A stretch of 7,847 nt of DNA from JBFHNV01 sp965365655 (GCA_965365655.1 CBDUCN010000254.1:1-7847); one strand, 5' to 3'; positions 1 to 6,301 are shown, counted from the first letter of the stretch. A program made the numbers and translations. The notes: a model not told the origin generated them from the letters alone.

Positions 1-20
1 CGGGGCGCCGCGGGGCGCCG
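1..20. repeat. short tandem direct repeat at window start
   Basis: Two perfect adjacent copies of CGGGGCGCCG lie just downstream of the stop codon of the zeta-like kinase gene. Each copy contains the palindrome GGCGCC, and the self-complementary CGGGCCCG follows at 20-27. The region could fold into GC-rich hairpins after the minus-strand operon. There is no T-run, and the window edge cuts the context, so I do not call it a terminator. Confidence 0.4.
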
Positions 21-26
21 GGCCCG

Positions 27-665
27 TCACGCTGGCGGCAACGCCGCCTCGAGAAGCGGCCGCGCCCACGGCGGGGTGCGCGCGAGCGCCGCGACGTCGT
101 CGGGCGCGGGCCACGTCAGGCGGCCGTCCTCCATCGCGAGCAGCAGCGGCGGGTCCGGCACCGGCTCGCCCGGCGCCGCGTGGGCGCTGTTGTCGTGCAC
201 CCGCAGGTACGCGAGGTGCGGCATCAGGGTGAGCAGGTTCTCCGGCGCGCGCCGCCAGCGCTCGAGGATGCGCGCCTCGGGGATGTCGTGCCCGCCGGCG
301 CGCACCCGCGCCCGCACCCGCGCGACGTGCAGCTCGGGCGTGGCCAGCCCGCAGAACCACATCTCCACGTCGTGGCTGGCGGCTGCCGCGAGCAGCCGGC
401 GCGTGATGGTGCGCCCGCCCAGCGTGGTCTCGAACGCGTGCGACCGGCCGGCGGCGACGGCCGCGTCGAGCCGGCGCACGCCCTCCGCCCACGCGTGGCG
501 GTTGGCCTCCTCGGGTTCACAGCCGCTGCGCTCGACCAGGCCGCGCGCGAAATCGTCCGGGTTGAACCAGCTCATGCCGGCGCGGGTCAGCAGATGGCCG
601 CCCACCGAGCTCTTGCCCGCGCCGTTGACCCCGGCGAGGACGAAGAGCACCGGGCGCGCGGTCAA
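27..665 (-). CDS. zeta-toxin-like P-loop kinase (COG4185-type)
   Basis: A 212-aa soluble P-loop protein resembling zeta toxin/COG4185 predicted kinases. The Walker A motif GVNGAGKS is at residues 12-19 (Lys18). An NPDD motif at 35-38 fits the zeta substrate-base Asp region. AFETTLGG at 78-84 matches the conserved ETTL block of the family. An Arg-rich stretch leading to GGHDIPE at 124-130 and a following RWRRAPENL segment match the arginine-bearing C-terminal part of this fold. Characterised zeta toxins phosphorylate UDP-N-acetyl sugars and poison cell-wall synthesis; whether this one does is inference. The start is TTG: the antitoxin stop and this start share TTGA (662-665), which implies translational coupling, and no later ATG precedes the Walker motif. 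Pairing with a Phd/YefM-like protein rather than an epsilon or PezA-type antitoxin is unusual. It could also be a non-toxic P-loop kinase. Confidence 0.85.
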   Translation of the reverse strand: MTARPVLFVLAGVNGAGKSSVGGHLLTRAGMSWFNPDDFARGLVERSGCEPEEANRHAWAEGVRRLDAAVAAGRSHAFETTLGGRTITRRLLAAAASHDVEMWFCGLATPELHVARVRARVRAGGHDIPEARILERWRRAPENLLTLMPHLAYLRVHDNSAHAAPGEPVPDPPLLLAMEDGRLTWPAPDDVAALARTPPWARPLLEAALPPA

Positions 666-1033
666 AAGGTCTTCCCGGCCTTCACCTCACCGTGCAGGGC
701 GGCGGGCTCGCGCATCACCCGGCGCAGCCGATCGCCGGCATCGTCCGCCTGCAGCGCCGCCAGCCGCCGGTCGAACTGCTCGCGCAGCTCCTCCAGCGCC
801 CCCTGCACCGGGACCTGGCCCCGGCGCACCTGGCGCATCATCTGCACGTACTCCTCCGCCGACAGGATCACGGCCTGCGGCTCGTCGTGGTTGGTGACCA
901 GCAGCCGGCCGTCGCCCTCGGTGCGCAGCGTCTTCATCAGGCGCCGCCAGCCCTTCTTCTTGACGTCGGACGCGGGCGCGCTCGCGAGTTCGGTGAACTC
1001 GGCACGGTCGTCCAGGGGATCGGGGGTGGACAT
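662..1033 (-). CDS. Phd/YefM-like antitoxin
   Basis: A 123-aa protein whose N-terminal half fits the Phd/YefM DNA-binding antitoxin fold. Residues 21-65 read ASDVKKKGWRRLMKTL, then RLLVTNHDEPQAVILSAEEY, which is the usual layout of helix, beta pair ending in a 'x-PxAVxxSxEEY' block, and helix. The charged tail from about residue 75 to 123 (EELREQFDRRLAALQ onward) would be the toxin-neutralising part in such systems. I chose the ATG at 1033 because a strong GGAGGAGG Shine-Dalgarno (1044-1051) lies 10 nt upstream. The longer frame back to 1093 runs through the promoter and repeats. The gene directly precedes the zeta-like kinase with a TTGA overlap. Family knowledge predicts that it binds its own promoter, where a tandem repeat lies at 1075-1092. 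The fold call is from motif pattern only. Confidence 0.8.
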   Translation of the reverse strand: MSTPDPLDDRAEFTELASAPASDVKKKGWRRLMKTLRTEGDGRLLVTNHDEPQAVILSAEEYVQMMRQVRRGQVPVQGALEELREQFDRRLAALQADDAGDRLRRVMREPAALHGEVKAGKTF

Positions 1034-1043
1034 CGCGACGGGG

Positions 1044-1051
1044 CCTCCTCC
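1044..1051 (-). promoter_or_regulatory. Shine-Dalgarno of the Phd-like gene
   Basis: The minus strand reads GGAGGAGG, 10 nt before the ATG at 1033. It is one of the strongest ribosome-binding sites in the window, and it decides that start over the upstream in-frame ATG at 1093. Confidence 0.75.
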
Positions 1052-1064
1052 GGGGTCAGCCCGA

Positions 1065-1093
1065 AGAATACCCCTTCTGGCCATTCTGGCCAA
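1065..1093 (-). promoter_or_regulatory. candidate sigma70-like promoter of the toxin-antitoxin-like module
   Basis: On the minus strand, TTGGCC (1088-1093, 4 of 6 to the -35 consensus) and TATTCT (1065-1070, 4 of 6 to the -10 consensus) are separated by exactly 17 bp. They sit between the M24 stop and the Phd-like start. A start site near 1058 would give a leader of about 25 nt containing the Shine-Dalgarno. The tandem repeat at 1075-1092 covers the -35 and spacer, where a repressor would block polymerase. Confidence 0.45.
1075..1092. repeat. perfect tandem 9-bp repeat, possible operator
   Basis: Two exact adjacent copies of TTCTGGCCA (1075-1083 and 1084-1092), read on the plus strand. Each contains the palindrome TGGCCA, so two identical twofold-symmetric sites sit 9 bp apart, roughly one helical turn. 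They overlap the candidate promoter of the Phd-like gene. Phd-family antitoxins repress their own operons by binding paired short palindromes, so this is a plausible autoregulatory operator; binding is inferred. Confidence 0.5.
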
Positions 1094-1105
1094 AATTGCC
1101 CCGTG

Positions 1106-2317
1106 TCAGAACTCGCTTCCCAGCAGGGCCTGCTCGAACGGAAACGGCGACATCAGCTCGACCCCGCTCTGCGTGACGTGCACCTGCTGCTCGAGCTTCA
1201 CCCCCTCGCCGCCGTCCTCCGCTCCGATGAAGCTCTCCACGCACAGCACCATGCCCGGCTCGACCACGCCGTCGTAGCCGCCGGCGTCGAAGTCGTCGCG
1301 GTAGACGATGTACGGGTACTCGCCGGTCATGCCGATGCCGTGCGCCAGCAGGTAGTAGCGGTTGCGGCGGTAGCGCGGCGGGATGCGCCAGCCCTGCATC
1401 GTGAGCTCGCGGAAGCCGATCCCCGGCCGGATCAGGTCCAGGTTGTGGTGCACCTGCTCGAACGCGAGGCGGTACAGGGTGCGCTGCGCGTCGGTGGGCG
1501 GCCCGTCGCCGCACAGGAAGGTGCGCGAGAAATCGGCGTAGTAGCCGAAGCGCCCCACGACGTCGGTGTCCAGCGCGACCAGCTCGCCCGCCCGGATCGG
1601 GCGCTCCGAGCTCTCCTGGAACCACGGATTGGTGCGCGGCCCGGAGTTCAGCAGCCGCGTCTCCACGTAGTCGCCGCCGCCCGCGATCACCTCGCGCCAC
1701 AGCACGCTCCACAGCGCGTTCTCGGTGATCCCGGGAACCAGCGCCTCGCGCAGATTCCCCACCGCGGCAGTGACCGCGTCCGCGGAGGCCTGCATCAGCG
1801 CGATCTCGCCCGCGACCTTGATCGAGCGCGCCCGCTCCACCGCGCCCTGCGCGTCGAGCACCTCGAGCCCGCGCGCCGCGAGCGCGAAGGCCGCTGCCGC
1901 ATTGAAGCGCTCGATGCCCACCCGGCGCGAGCCGCCGCCGTGGGTGCGCACCAGGTCCGCGATCTCGTCGGCCCAGCGCGCGGTGGCCTCGTCCAGGCGC
2001 CCGGCGGCCGCCACGTAGCTCGCCGTGGTCGCGACGCGCACTTCGTCCACCGTGTCCACGCCGTCGGCCAGGTGCGCGCAGCCGGCGAACTCGAACAGGA
2101 TCACCGGACCCTCGCGGGCCACGAACACGTAGCGCGCGGGGTTGCGCGCCGTGAATATCTGCATGTTCCGGGTGCCGGTCGCGTAGCGCACGTTCACCGG
2201 GTCCACCAGCACCAGCGCCGCGAGATCCTGCTCCGCCATCTGCCCGCGCAGCCGCGCGAGGCGCCCGCGGCGCACCCGCGGCTCGTCGAGGCCGCCGGCC
2301 CCGCCGGCGGGCGTCAC
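1106..2317 (-). CDS. M24-fold metalloenzyme, DddP-like
   Basis: A 403-aa cytosolic pita-bread-fold (M24: creatinase/aminopeptidase P) protein. It strongly resembles the DMSP lyase DddP as I recall that sequence: DPVNVRYATGTRNMQ (39-53), TRLLNSGPRTNPWFQE (220-235), EPGMVLCVE (353-361) and a C-terminal FEQALLG. Metal ligands D250, D252, D262, H326, E361 and E376 keep the exact spacing of DddP D295, D297, D307, H371, E406 and E421, and Tyr321 matches Y366. Two substrate-site residues differ: the catalytic Asp377 equivalent is Gly332, and the Trp95 equivalent is Phe55. It is therefore probably a metal-dependent relative with another reaction or substrate, such as a peptidase, amidohydrolase or lyase. 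I chose the GTG at 2317 because it overlaps the upstream stop as GTGA and because DddP-like similarity begins before the next Met (residue 27). The N-terminus is about 40 residues shorter than in DddP. Confidence 0.85.
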   Translation of the reverse strand: MTPAGGAGGLDEPRVRRGRLARLRGQMAEQDLAALVLVDPVNVRYATGTRNMQIFTARNPARYVFVAREGPVILFEFAGCAHLADGVDTVDEVRVATTASYVAAAGRLDEATARWADEIADLVRTHGGGSRRVGIERFNAAAAFALAARGLEVLDAQGAVERARSIKVAGEIALMQASADAVTAAVGNLREALVPGITENALWSVLWREVIAGGGDYVETRLLNSGPRTNPWFQESSERPIRAGELVALDTDVVGRFGYYADFSRTFLCGDGPPTDAQRTLYRLAFEQVHHNLDLIRPGIGFRELTMQGWRIPPRYRRNRYYLLAHGIGMTGEYPYIVYRDDFDAGGYDGVVEPGMVLCVESFIGAEDGGEGVKLEQQVHVTQSGVELMSPFPFEQALLGSEF

Positions 2318-2718
2318 GCGCTGCGCGCCCGGGCCCGGGGCAGTCCGCCAGGGTGCAGCGACACCACGTGATCCTCGAGCCGGAAGCCGGCCGGGTCGCG
2401 CAGCCAGTCCTGGAAATCGTCCTCGTCGCGGAACAGCAGCAGCTCGCGCGCCCTGCTCTCCGGCGCCTCGTGGCGCATCGCCTCCTGCCACGGCTCGACG
2501 AAGTGCTCCACCGGGATGTTCCAGTAGCGGCACACCGCCTCGGCCAGGTCCACCGTCGCGAAGGCCGCATAGGCCACGCGCCGGGACCCGATCTTGATGC
2601 GCATCGGGCCGCCGTAGGTCATGCCGCCGACTTCGCGCAGCGGGGTGCGGATGAGATGCATTTGCGCGCTCATGCGAACGGCCCGGCCGTCGCCGGGCAG
2701 CGTGGGATGGCCGTTCAT
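2314..2718 (-). CDS. hypothetical protein coupled to the DddP-like gene
   Basis: A 134-aa protein that I do not recognise. It has no signal peptide, membrane segment or cysteine cluster. Residues 39-56 (MRIKIGSRRVAYAAFATV) look like a beta pair. Residues 57-85 look helical and contain WNIPVEHFVEPW. An acidic stretch LLFRDEDDFQDWLRDP (94-109) follows, then an HVVSLHPGG tail. It lies between the CBS gene (67 bp upstream) and the M24 gene, whose GTG overlaps this stop in GTGA, so the two are probably co-translated and may act on the same pathway. The ATG at 2718 has no convincing Shine-Dalgarno. In-frame ATGs at 2673, 2661, 2622 and 2604 are alternatives; the residues before 39 look less ordered, so the true protein may be about 96-119 aa. 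The strong overlap and consistent codon bias support coding. Confidence 0.65.
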   Translation of the reverse strand: MNGHPTLPGDGRAVRMSAQMHLIRTPLREVGGMTYGGPMRIKIGSRRVAYAAFATVDLAEAVCRYWNIPVEHFVEPWQEAMRHEAPESRARELLLFRDEDDFQDWLRDPAGFRLEDHVVSLHPGGLPRARARSA

Positions 2719-2785
2719 GATAGCGAAGCGCCTGGCCGTCCCGCGGCGCGCACGGCGACCTCCAGTGGCCCGCCGGCGACGCGCG

Positions 2786-3193
2786 TCAGGCCGCGTCGCC
2801 TCCGTCCGGATGGGGGTCCTGCGCCTGCAGGTGCGCGGCGAACGCGCGGCAGGCGTCCACCCAGGTGAACACGCCGGCGAGCCGGCCGTCGCGGGTGACG
2901 ATGGCGCTGCCGACCCGGCGCTCGGCCATCTGCACGAGCACCTCGGACAGCATCACGTGCAGGTCCACCACGTACGGATCGGGCTCGCAGACCTCGCCCA
3001 CCCGGGTGTCCGGCTCGCCGGCCGCCGCGCCGCGCGACGTCAGCACGCCCGCGATGCGCTCGTCGTCCATCACCGGCAGGTGGTGCACGCCGTGCGACGC
3101 CATCAGCGCGCGCGCCTCGGCCAGCGGGGCGGCGGTGCTCACCGAGTACGGGAACGGCGTCATCACCGACGCGAGGCGGGGAATTCGGGGCAT
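2786..3193 (-). CDS. two-CBS-domain protein
   Basis: A 135-aa soluble protein made almost entirely of a CBS pair (Bateman module). CBS1 spans about residues 8-56 (ASVMTPFPYSVST, then MASHGVHHLPVMDDERIAGVL). CBS2 spans about 64-122 (VGEVCEPDPYVV, then QMAERRVGSAIVTRDGRLAGVFTWVDA). Both show the usual 'hxxhPVhD-xxhxGhhT' pattern. Such stand-alone pairs bind adenine nucleotides or related ligands and often regulate a partner enzyme. Here the partner is unknown, though the gene leads a co-directional run towards the unknown gene and the DddP-like enzyme. The linker after CBS1 (residues 54-64) is short and polar. No clear Shine-Dalgarno precedes the ATG at 3193. An ATG at 3163 (Met11, right after a GTG) is an alternative but would cut the start of CBS1. 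Confidence 0.88.
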   Translation of the reverse strand: MPRIPRLASVMTPFPYSVSTAAPLAEARALMASHGVHHLPVMDDERIAGVLTSRGAAAGEPDTRVGEVCEPDPYVVDLHVMLSEVLVQMAERRVGSAIVTRDGRLAGVFTWVDACRAFAAHLQAQDPHPDGGDAA

Positions 3194-3606
3194 GGGATGG
3201 TGTCGCCGTCGGGATCAGCGCCCGAGTCTAGCCCGGACCCTTCATCGGATTCACCGTGCCTCCCCAGGTCGCTGAATAGGCAACGAATTTCTCTCCGCCG
3301 CACGCACCGCGACCGTCCCGCCCGGTCTGGGCATCGCCCGTGAATCCACGGCTCGGGCGCGAAGCCCGTGCAACTTCCGCGGCGGCTCCGGACCCGCGGC
3401 CGGGGCCTGCGCGGAGCGCCCGCCGCGCGCGGCGCCGTGCGGCCGCGCCGGCTGCCGGCGGAACCCGCGCCCCCACGCCCCGGCGCCGGAGAGCGCCGCC
3501 CGCGCGACGCGCGACGCGCGGGCTGAAGATCCCCGTGCCGCGGCCGATACACGAATCAGGTCCGCCCTGCCCTGACGCGACACCGCACAGCGACCCGGTT
3601 CCAACC
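3194..3606. other. 413-bp divergent intergenic region
   Basis: This separates the minus-strand CBS gene from the plus-strand kinase gene, so it should hold both promoters. The relatively AT-rich patch at about 3265-3298 is the likeliest promoter zone, but I find no convincing -35/-10 pair on either strand. The kinase frame stays open back to 3340, yet its translation there is an Ala/Arg/Pro-rich string without domain character, so I treat it as non-coding. A small inverted repeat (CGGGC, loop, GCCCG, 3354-3368) and a strong hairpin (3498-3523) are present. Confidence 0.6.
3498..3523. other. perfect 9-bp hairpin upstream of the kinase
   Basis: The arms GCCCGCGCG (3498-3506) and CGCGCGGGC (3515-3523) are exact reverse complements around the 8-nt loop ACGCGCGA. 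It lies about 84 bp before the kinase ATG. No T-run follows on either strand, so it is not a standard intrinsic terminator. It could be an mRNA leader structure, a protein-binding palindrome, or chance in GC-rich DNA. Confidence 0.4.
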
Positions 3607-5442
3607 ATGCCCATGCCCGCCGAAAGACGCGCCCGCCGCAGCCGATTCCTGATCCGGCGCAAGATCGGGCGCGGCGGCCAGGGCGTGGTCTACGAGGCGG
3701 AGGACCGCGTGCTCGGACGCACCGTCGCGATCAAGGTGGTGCACCTGGACGGCCCCGGGCAGCGCGAATCGCGCCGCGCGTTCCCCCGCGAGGCGCGCAT
3801 GGCCGCCCGCCTGCAGCATCCGCACATCATCCCGATCTACGACGTGGGCGAGCACCGCGGCCTGCCGTACCTGGTGTTCGAGTACGTGCAGGGGCGAACC
3901 GTCAAGGAGATGCTGGTCGAGAAGGGCGCGATGCCGCCGCGCCGCGCGCTGGCGCTGTTCCGCCCGGTGCTGGAGGCGATGGCGCACGCCCACGAGCGCG
4001 GCGTGCTGCACCTCGACCTCACGCCCGGCAACATCCTGGTCGGCGACCGCGACGTGCCGCGGATCATGGACTTCGGCCTGTCGCAGATGATGGGCACGGT
4101 GCCCGACACCACGATGGTGCCGGTGGGCACGCTGCTGTACATGTCGCCGGAGCAGTTCGACGCGCTCCCCCCGGGCCCCGCGACCGACGTGCGCTCGCTG
4201 GCCCTGATCCTGTTCGAGATGCTCGCCGGGCATCCGGCGGTGACGTCGCGCACGCTGGCCGCCGCGTCGCGCGAGATCACGCAGCAGGACATCGACGTCA
4301 CGCCGCTGGACACCGGCCCCGACATGACGCCGCTGACGCGCTTCCTGGCCGGCGCGCTGGCCCGCGACCCCGCGCAGCGCTATCCGAACGCGTGCGCGAT
4401 GCTGCTGGCCTTCGACAAGGCGCTCGAGGAACGGCGCGAGGTGATGGACGCGGCGAACAGCGCTCCGTCCGAGGGCGCGGTGGAGTTCCTGCTGCGCCGC
4501 CTGCGCCGGCGCGATGACTTCCCGGCGCTGTCGAAGTCGCTGATCGCGATCAACCGCATGACCTCGAAAGACAGCACCGCGACCGCGGACCAGATCTCGA
4601 ACGTGGTGCTGCGCGACTTCGCGCTCACCAACAAGCTGCTCAAGCTCGCGAACTCCGCGTACTACGGGCGCATCGCCGGCGAGGTGCGAAGCGTCTCCCA
4701 CGCGATCAGCCTGATCGGCTTCGAGCAGCTCCGCCTGACGGCCAACTCGCTGACGCTGGTCTCCCACGTCAAGGACCGCGCCCACGGGCACGCGCTGCGC
4801 GACCTGCTCGTGCGCTCCTTCGCGGCCGGGCTGCTGGCGCGCCATCTCGCGCGCACCCAGGGCCTGCGCAACGCCGAGGAGGCGTTCATCTGCGGCATGT
4901 TCCAGGCGCTGGGCGAGATCCTGACGCGCCTGTACTGCCCGCTGGAGTACGAGGACATCGAGGCGCTGGTGGAGCACGAGGGCGTGAGCGTCGCCGCCGC
5001 GGCACACCAGGTGCTGGGCATCGACCACGCGGCGCTGGGCTCGGCCGTTGCGCGCGAATGGCACTTCCCGGACGACATCGTCGCGGCCATCGCCGGCCTG
5101 CCGGAAGACGCTCCGGTGAAGAGACCGGCCGACGCCTGCGAGCACATGCGCGACGTCGCGGTGCTGGCGGACACGCTGTGCCGCGAGCTGGCCCGCGCCG
5201 GCAACGCCGACCCCGCACCCGTGTTCGACGCGCTGCGCGAGCGTTTCCGCGAGAGCGTGCCGCTGGAGGCGGAGCAGATCCCCGAGATGGCCGGCGCCGC
5301 CCTCGACAAGCTCGCGCAGTTCGCGCCGATCCTCGGGCTCAACGTCAGCGGCGCGCGCTGGTACGCGGCGGCACGCCAGTGCGTGGAACGGTTGAGCGCG
5401 GCTGACGTGCCGCCCGCGGCGAGCGCGGCGCCCGCGGCCTGA
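3607..5442 (+). CDS. Ser/Thr protein kinase fused to an HDOD domain
   Basis: A 611-aa two-domain signalling protein. The kinase domain is residues 14-275. It has the Gly-rich loop IGRGGQGVVYEA (20-31), VAIK Lys43, an alpha-C Glu near 62, the catalytic loop HLDLTPGN (Asp137, Asn142), DFG at 155-157, and GTLLYMSPEQ (174-183) as the P+1/APE region. The usual HRD Arg is Leu136, making it non-RD. Thr168/Thr169 in the activation loop are possible phosphosites. The HDOD domain is about 293-500: DFALTNKLLKLANSAYYG (337-354), HAISLIGFEQLR (365-376), FICGMFQALGEIL (428-439), then EWHFPDDIVAAI (484-495). HDOD domains resemble HD phosphohydrolases without their catalytic pair and serve as signalling or scaffold modules. 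There is no membrane segment or PASTA repeat, so it should be cytosolic. The ATG at 3607 lacks a clear Shine-Dalgarno; 3613 is an alternative. The C-terminal 20 residues are Ala/Pro-rich. Confidence 0.88.
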   Translation: MPMPAERRARRSRFLIRRKIGRGGQGVVYEAEDRVLGRTVAIKVVHLDGPGQRESRRAFPREARMAARLQHPHIIPIYDVGEHRGLPYLVFEYVQGRTVKEMLVEKGAMPPRRALALFRPVLEAMAHAHERGVLHLDLTPGNILVGDRDVPRIMDFGLSQMMGTVPDTTMVPVGTLLYMSPEQFDALPPGPATDVRSLALILFEMLAGHPAVTSRTLAAASREITQQDIDVTPLDTGPDMTPLTRFLAGALARDPAQRYPNACAMLLAFDKALEERREVMDAANSAPSEGAVEFLLRRLRRRDDFPALSKSLIAINRMTSKDSTATADQISNVVLRDFALTNKLLKLANSAYYGRIAGEVRSVSHAISLIGFEQLRLTANSLTLVSHVKDRAHGHALRDLLVRSFAAGLLARHLARTQGLRNAEEAFICGMFQALGEILTRLYCPLEYEDIEALVEHEGVSVAAAAHQVLGIDHAALGSAVAREWHFPDDIVAAIAGLPEDAPVKRPADACEHMRDVAVLADTLCRELARAGNADPAPVFDALRERFRESVPLEAEQIPEMAGAALDKLAQFAPILGLNVSGARWYAAARQCVERLSAADVPPAASAAPAA

Positions 5443-5493
5443 TTCCGGCGCGCGCCGCGCACCCCGCCCGGCGGCCGGACGCCCGCCGCCTGC

Positions 5494-6264
5494 TCAGTAC
5501 TCGCGCAGCAGCGCGCCGTAGCCCTCGAAGCGATCCTCTACGCCGGCCAGGCGCAGGCAGTCCCACACCATCGCCTGGTTGCTGCACACCACCGGCTTGC
5601 CCAGGCGCCGCTCCAGCACGTCCACCACGTCCAGGGTGCGCAGCGCCCCGCAGCTCACGAACACGGCATCCGCGTCGGGCCGGTCCACGCTCGCGGCGAA
5701 GTCCGCGATGTACTCCGGCGCGACGCGCACCATGTCGCTGTCGCGCTCCAGGTTCAGGCCCTGGATGTCCAGCACCTCGAAGCCGGCCCGCGTCATGTAC
5801 TCGGCCTCGCGGGCGTTGATCTCGTCCAGGTACGGCGTCGCGACGACAACGCGCCGCGCGTCCAGCCTTCGCAGCGCGCGCAGCACGCCGGTGATCAGTG
5901 ACGTCGGCTTCGCGCCCGGCGCGCCGCGCACGAGCTCGGCGAACACCCGCTCCTCGCCGACCACCAGGCTGCCCGACGTGCACGCGTAACACACCACGTC
6001 CAGGCTCCCGTCCGGCAGCAGCGTCGCGGCGGCGTCCGCGAGGTGGTCCACCTGCGCGCGCAGCGTCTCGTTCGTGATGCGGTCCGGTATGGCCACCCGC
6101 GACACGTGCACCCCGACGCCCGGCGGGCGCAGCGTGACGATGTCGTCCTGCACGGTCTGCTCGGTCGCGAGCAGCACGTAACCGATCTTGGCCCGCGGAT
6201 GGCGGCCGGCGTCGAAGCGGATGCCCGGGCGCGGCCGGGTCGCCGCGTGGACTGCTGCGTGCAT
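5494..6264 (-). CDS. Asp/Glu racemase / maleate isomerase family protein, EutA-like
   Basis: A 256-aa cytosolic enzyme of the Asp/Glu racemase superfamily, in the maleate cis-trans isomerase/arylmalonate decarboxylase/EutA branch. Both active-site cysteines are visible: Cys95 in CYACTSGS (92-99) and Cys205 in VSCGALRT (203-210). Arylmalonate decarboxylase has only the second, so two-base isomerase- or racemase-type chemistry is more likely. The N-terminal pattern KIGYVLLATEQT (26-37) with PPGVGVHVSRVAIPD (47-61) recalls EutA of ectoine utilisation. The C-terminus GKPVVCSNQAMVWDCLRLAGV is the typical end of the family. I chose the ATG at 6264 because GAGG (6273-6276) lies 8 nt upstream and the length then matches the family; the frame extends to 6423 without homology. 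It is divergent from an M24-fold gene, a pairing reminiscent of eutA/eutD. The substrate is unknown. Confidence 0.85.
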   Translation of the reverse strand: MHAAVHAATRPRPGIRFDAGRHPRAKIGYVLLATEQTVQDDIVTLRPPGVGVHVSRVAIPDRITNETLRAQVDHLADAAATLLPDGSLDVVCYACTSGSLVVGEERVFAELVRGAPGAKPTSLITGVLRALRRLDARRVVVATPYLDEINAREAEYMTRAGFEVLDIQGLNLERDSDMVRVAPEYIADFAASVDRPDADAVFVSCGALRTLDVVDVLERRLGKPVVCSNQAMVWDCLRLAGVEDRFEGYGALLREY

Positions 6265-6272
6265 CGCGCCTG

Positions 6273-6276
6273 CCTC
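6273..6276 (-). promoter_or_regulatory. Shine-Dalgarno of the EutA-like gene
   Basis: The minus strand reads GAGG, 8 nt before the ATG at 6264. It fixes the start at 6264 rather than the longer open frame to 6423, which would overlap the divergent M24 gene. Confidence 0.55.
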
Positions 6277-6295
6277 GATGACGGGACCGGGGTCG

Positions 6296-6301
6296 ATTCT
6301 A
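6296..6301 (-). promoter_or_regulatory. candidate -10 element for the EutA-like gene
   Basis: The minus strand reads TAGAAT (5 of 6 to TATAAT), 31 nt before the ATG and in one of the few AT-rich spots of this 128-bp divergent region. No good -35 sits at 16-18 bp; TTCGCG at 19 bp is the nearest. A start site near 6289 would leave a short leader with the Shine-Dalgarno. Confidence 0.35.

Noticed and set aside
1034..1093. 20-residue N-terminal extension of the Phd-like protein
   Set aside because: It would translate the promoter and tandem repeats. The ATG at 1033 has a strong GGAGGAGG at good spacing.
1106..2317. Calling the M24 gene a true DMSP lyase (dddP)
   Set aside because: The reported catalytic Asp and a substrate-contact Trp are both replaced, so the name would claim an activity that the sequence does not support.
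692..2371. Long open frame on the plus strand opposite the Phd-like and M24 genes
   Set aside because: Its His/Arg/Ala-rich composition is that of an antisense shadow of GC-rich codons, with no domain signature. The minus-strand genes in the region are clearly real.
2318..2533. 72-residue N-terminal extension of the DddP-like protein
   Set aside because: It overlaps the unknown gene almost fully in another frame, shows no family similarity, and the GTGA junction gives a better start.
3340..3606. In-frame 89-codon N-terminal extension of the kinase
   Set aside because: The translation is low-complexity Ala/Arg/Pro with no motif, and the kinase domain begins soon after the ATG at 3607. Long open frames are common by chance in such GC-rich DNA. 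I kept it only as an alternative in the findings.
5443..5493. Terminator between the convergent kinase and EutA-like genes
   Set aside because: The palindrome GGCGCGCGCC (5447-5456) and other GC repeats can pair, but there is no loop of normal size and no T-run, so I cannot tell it from background.
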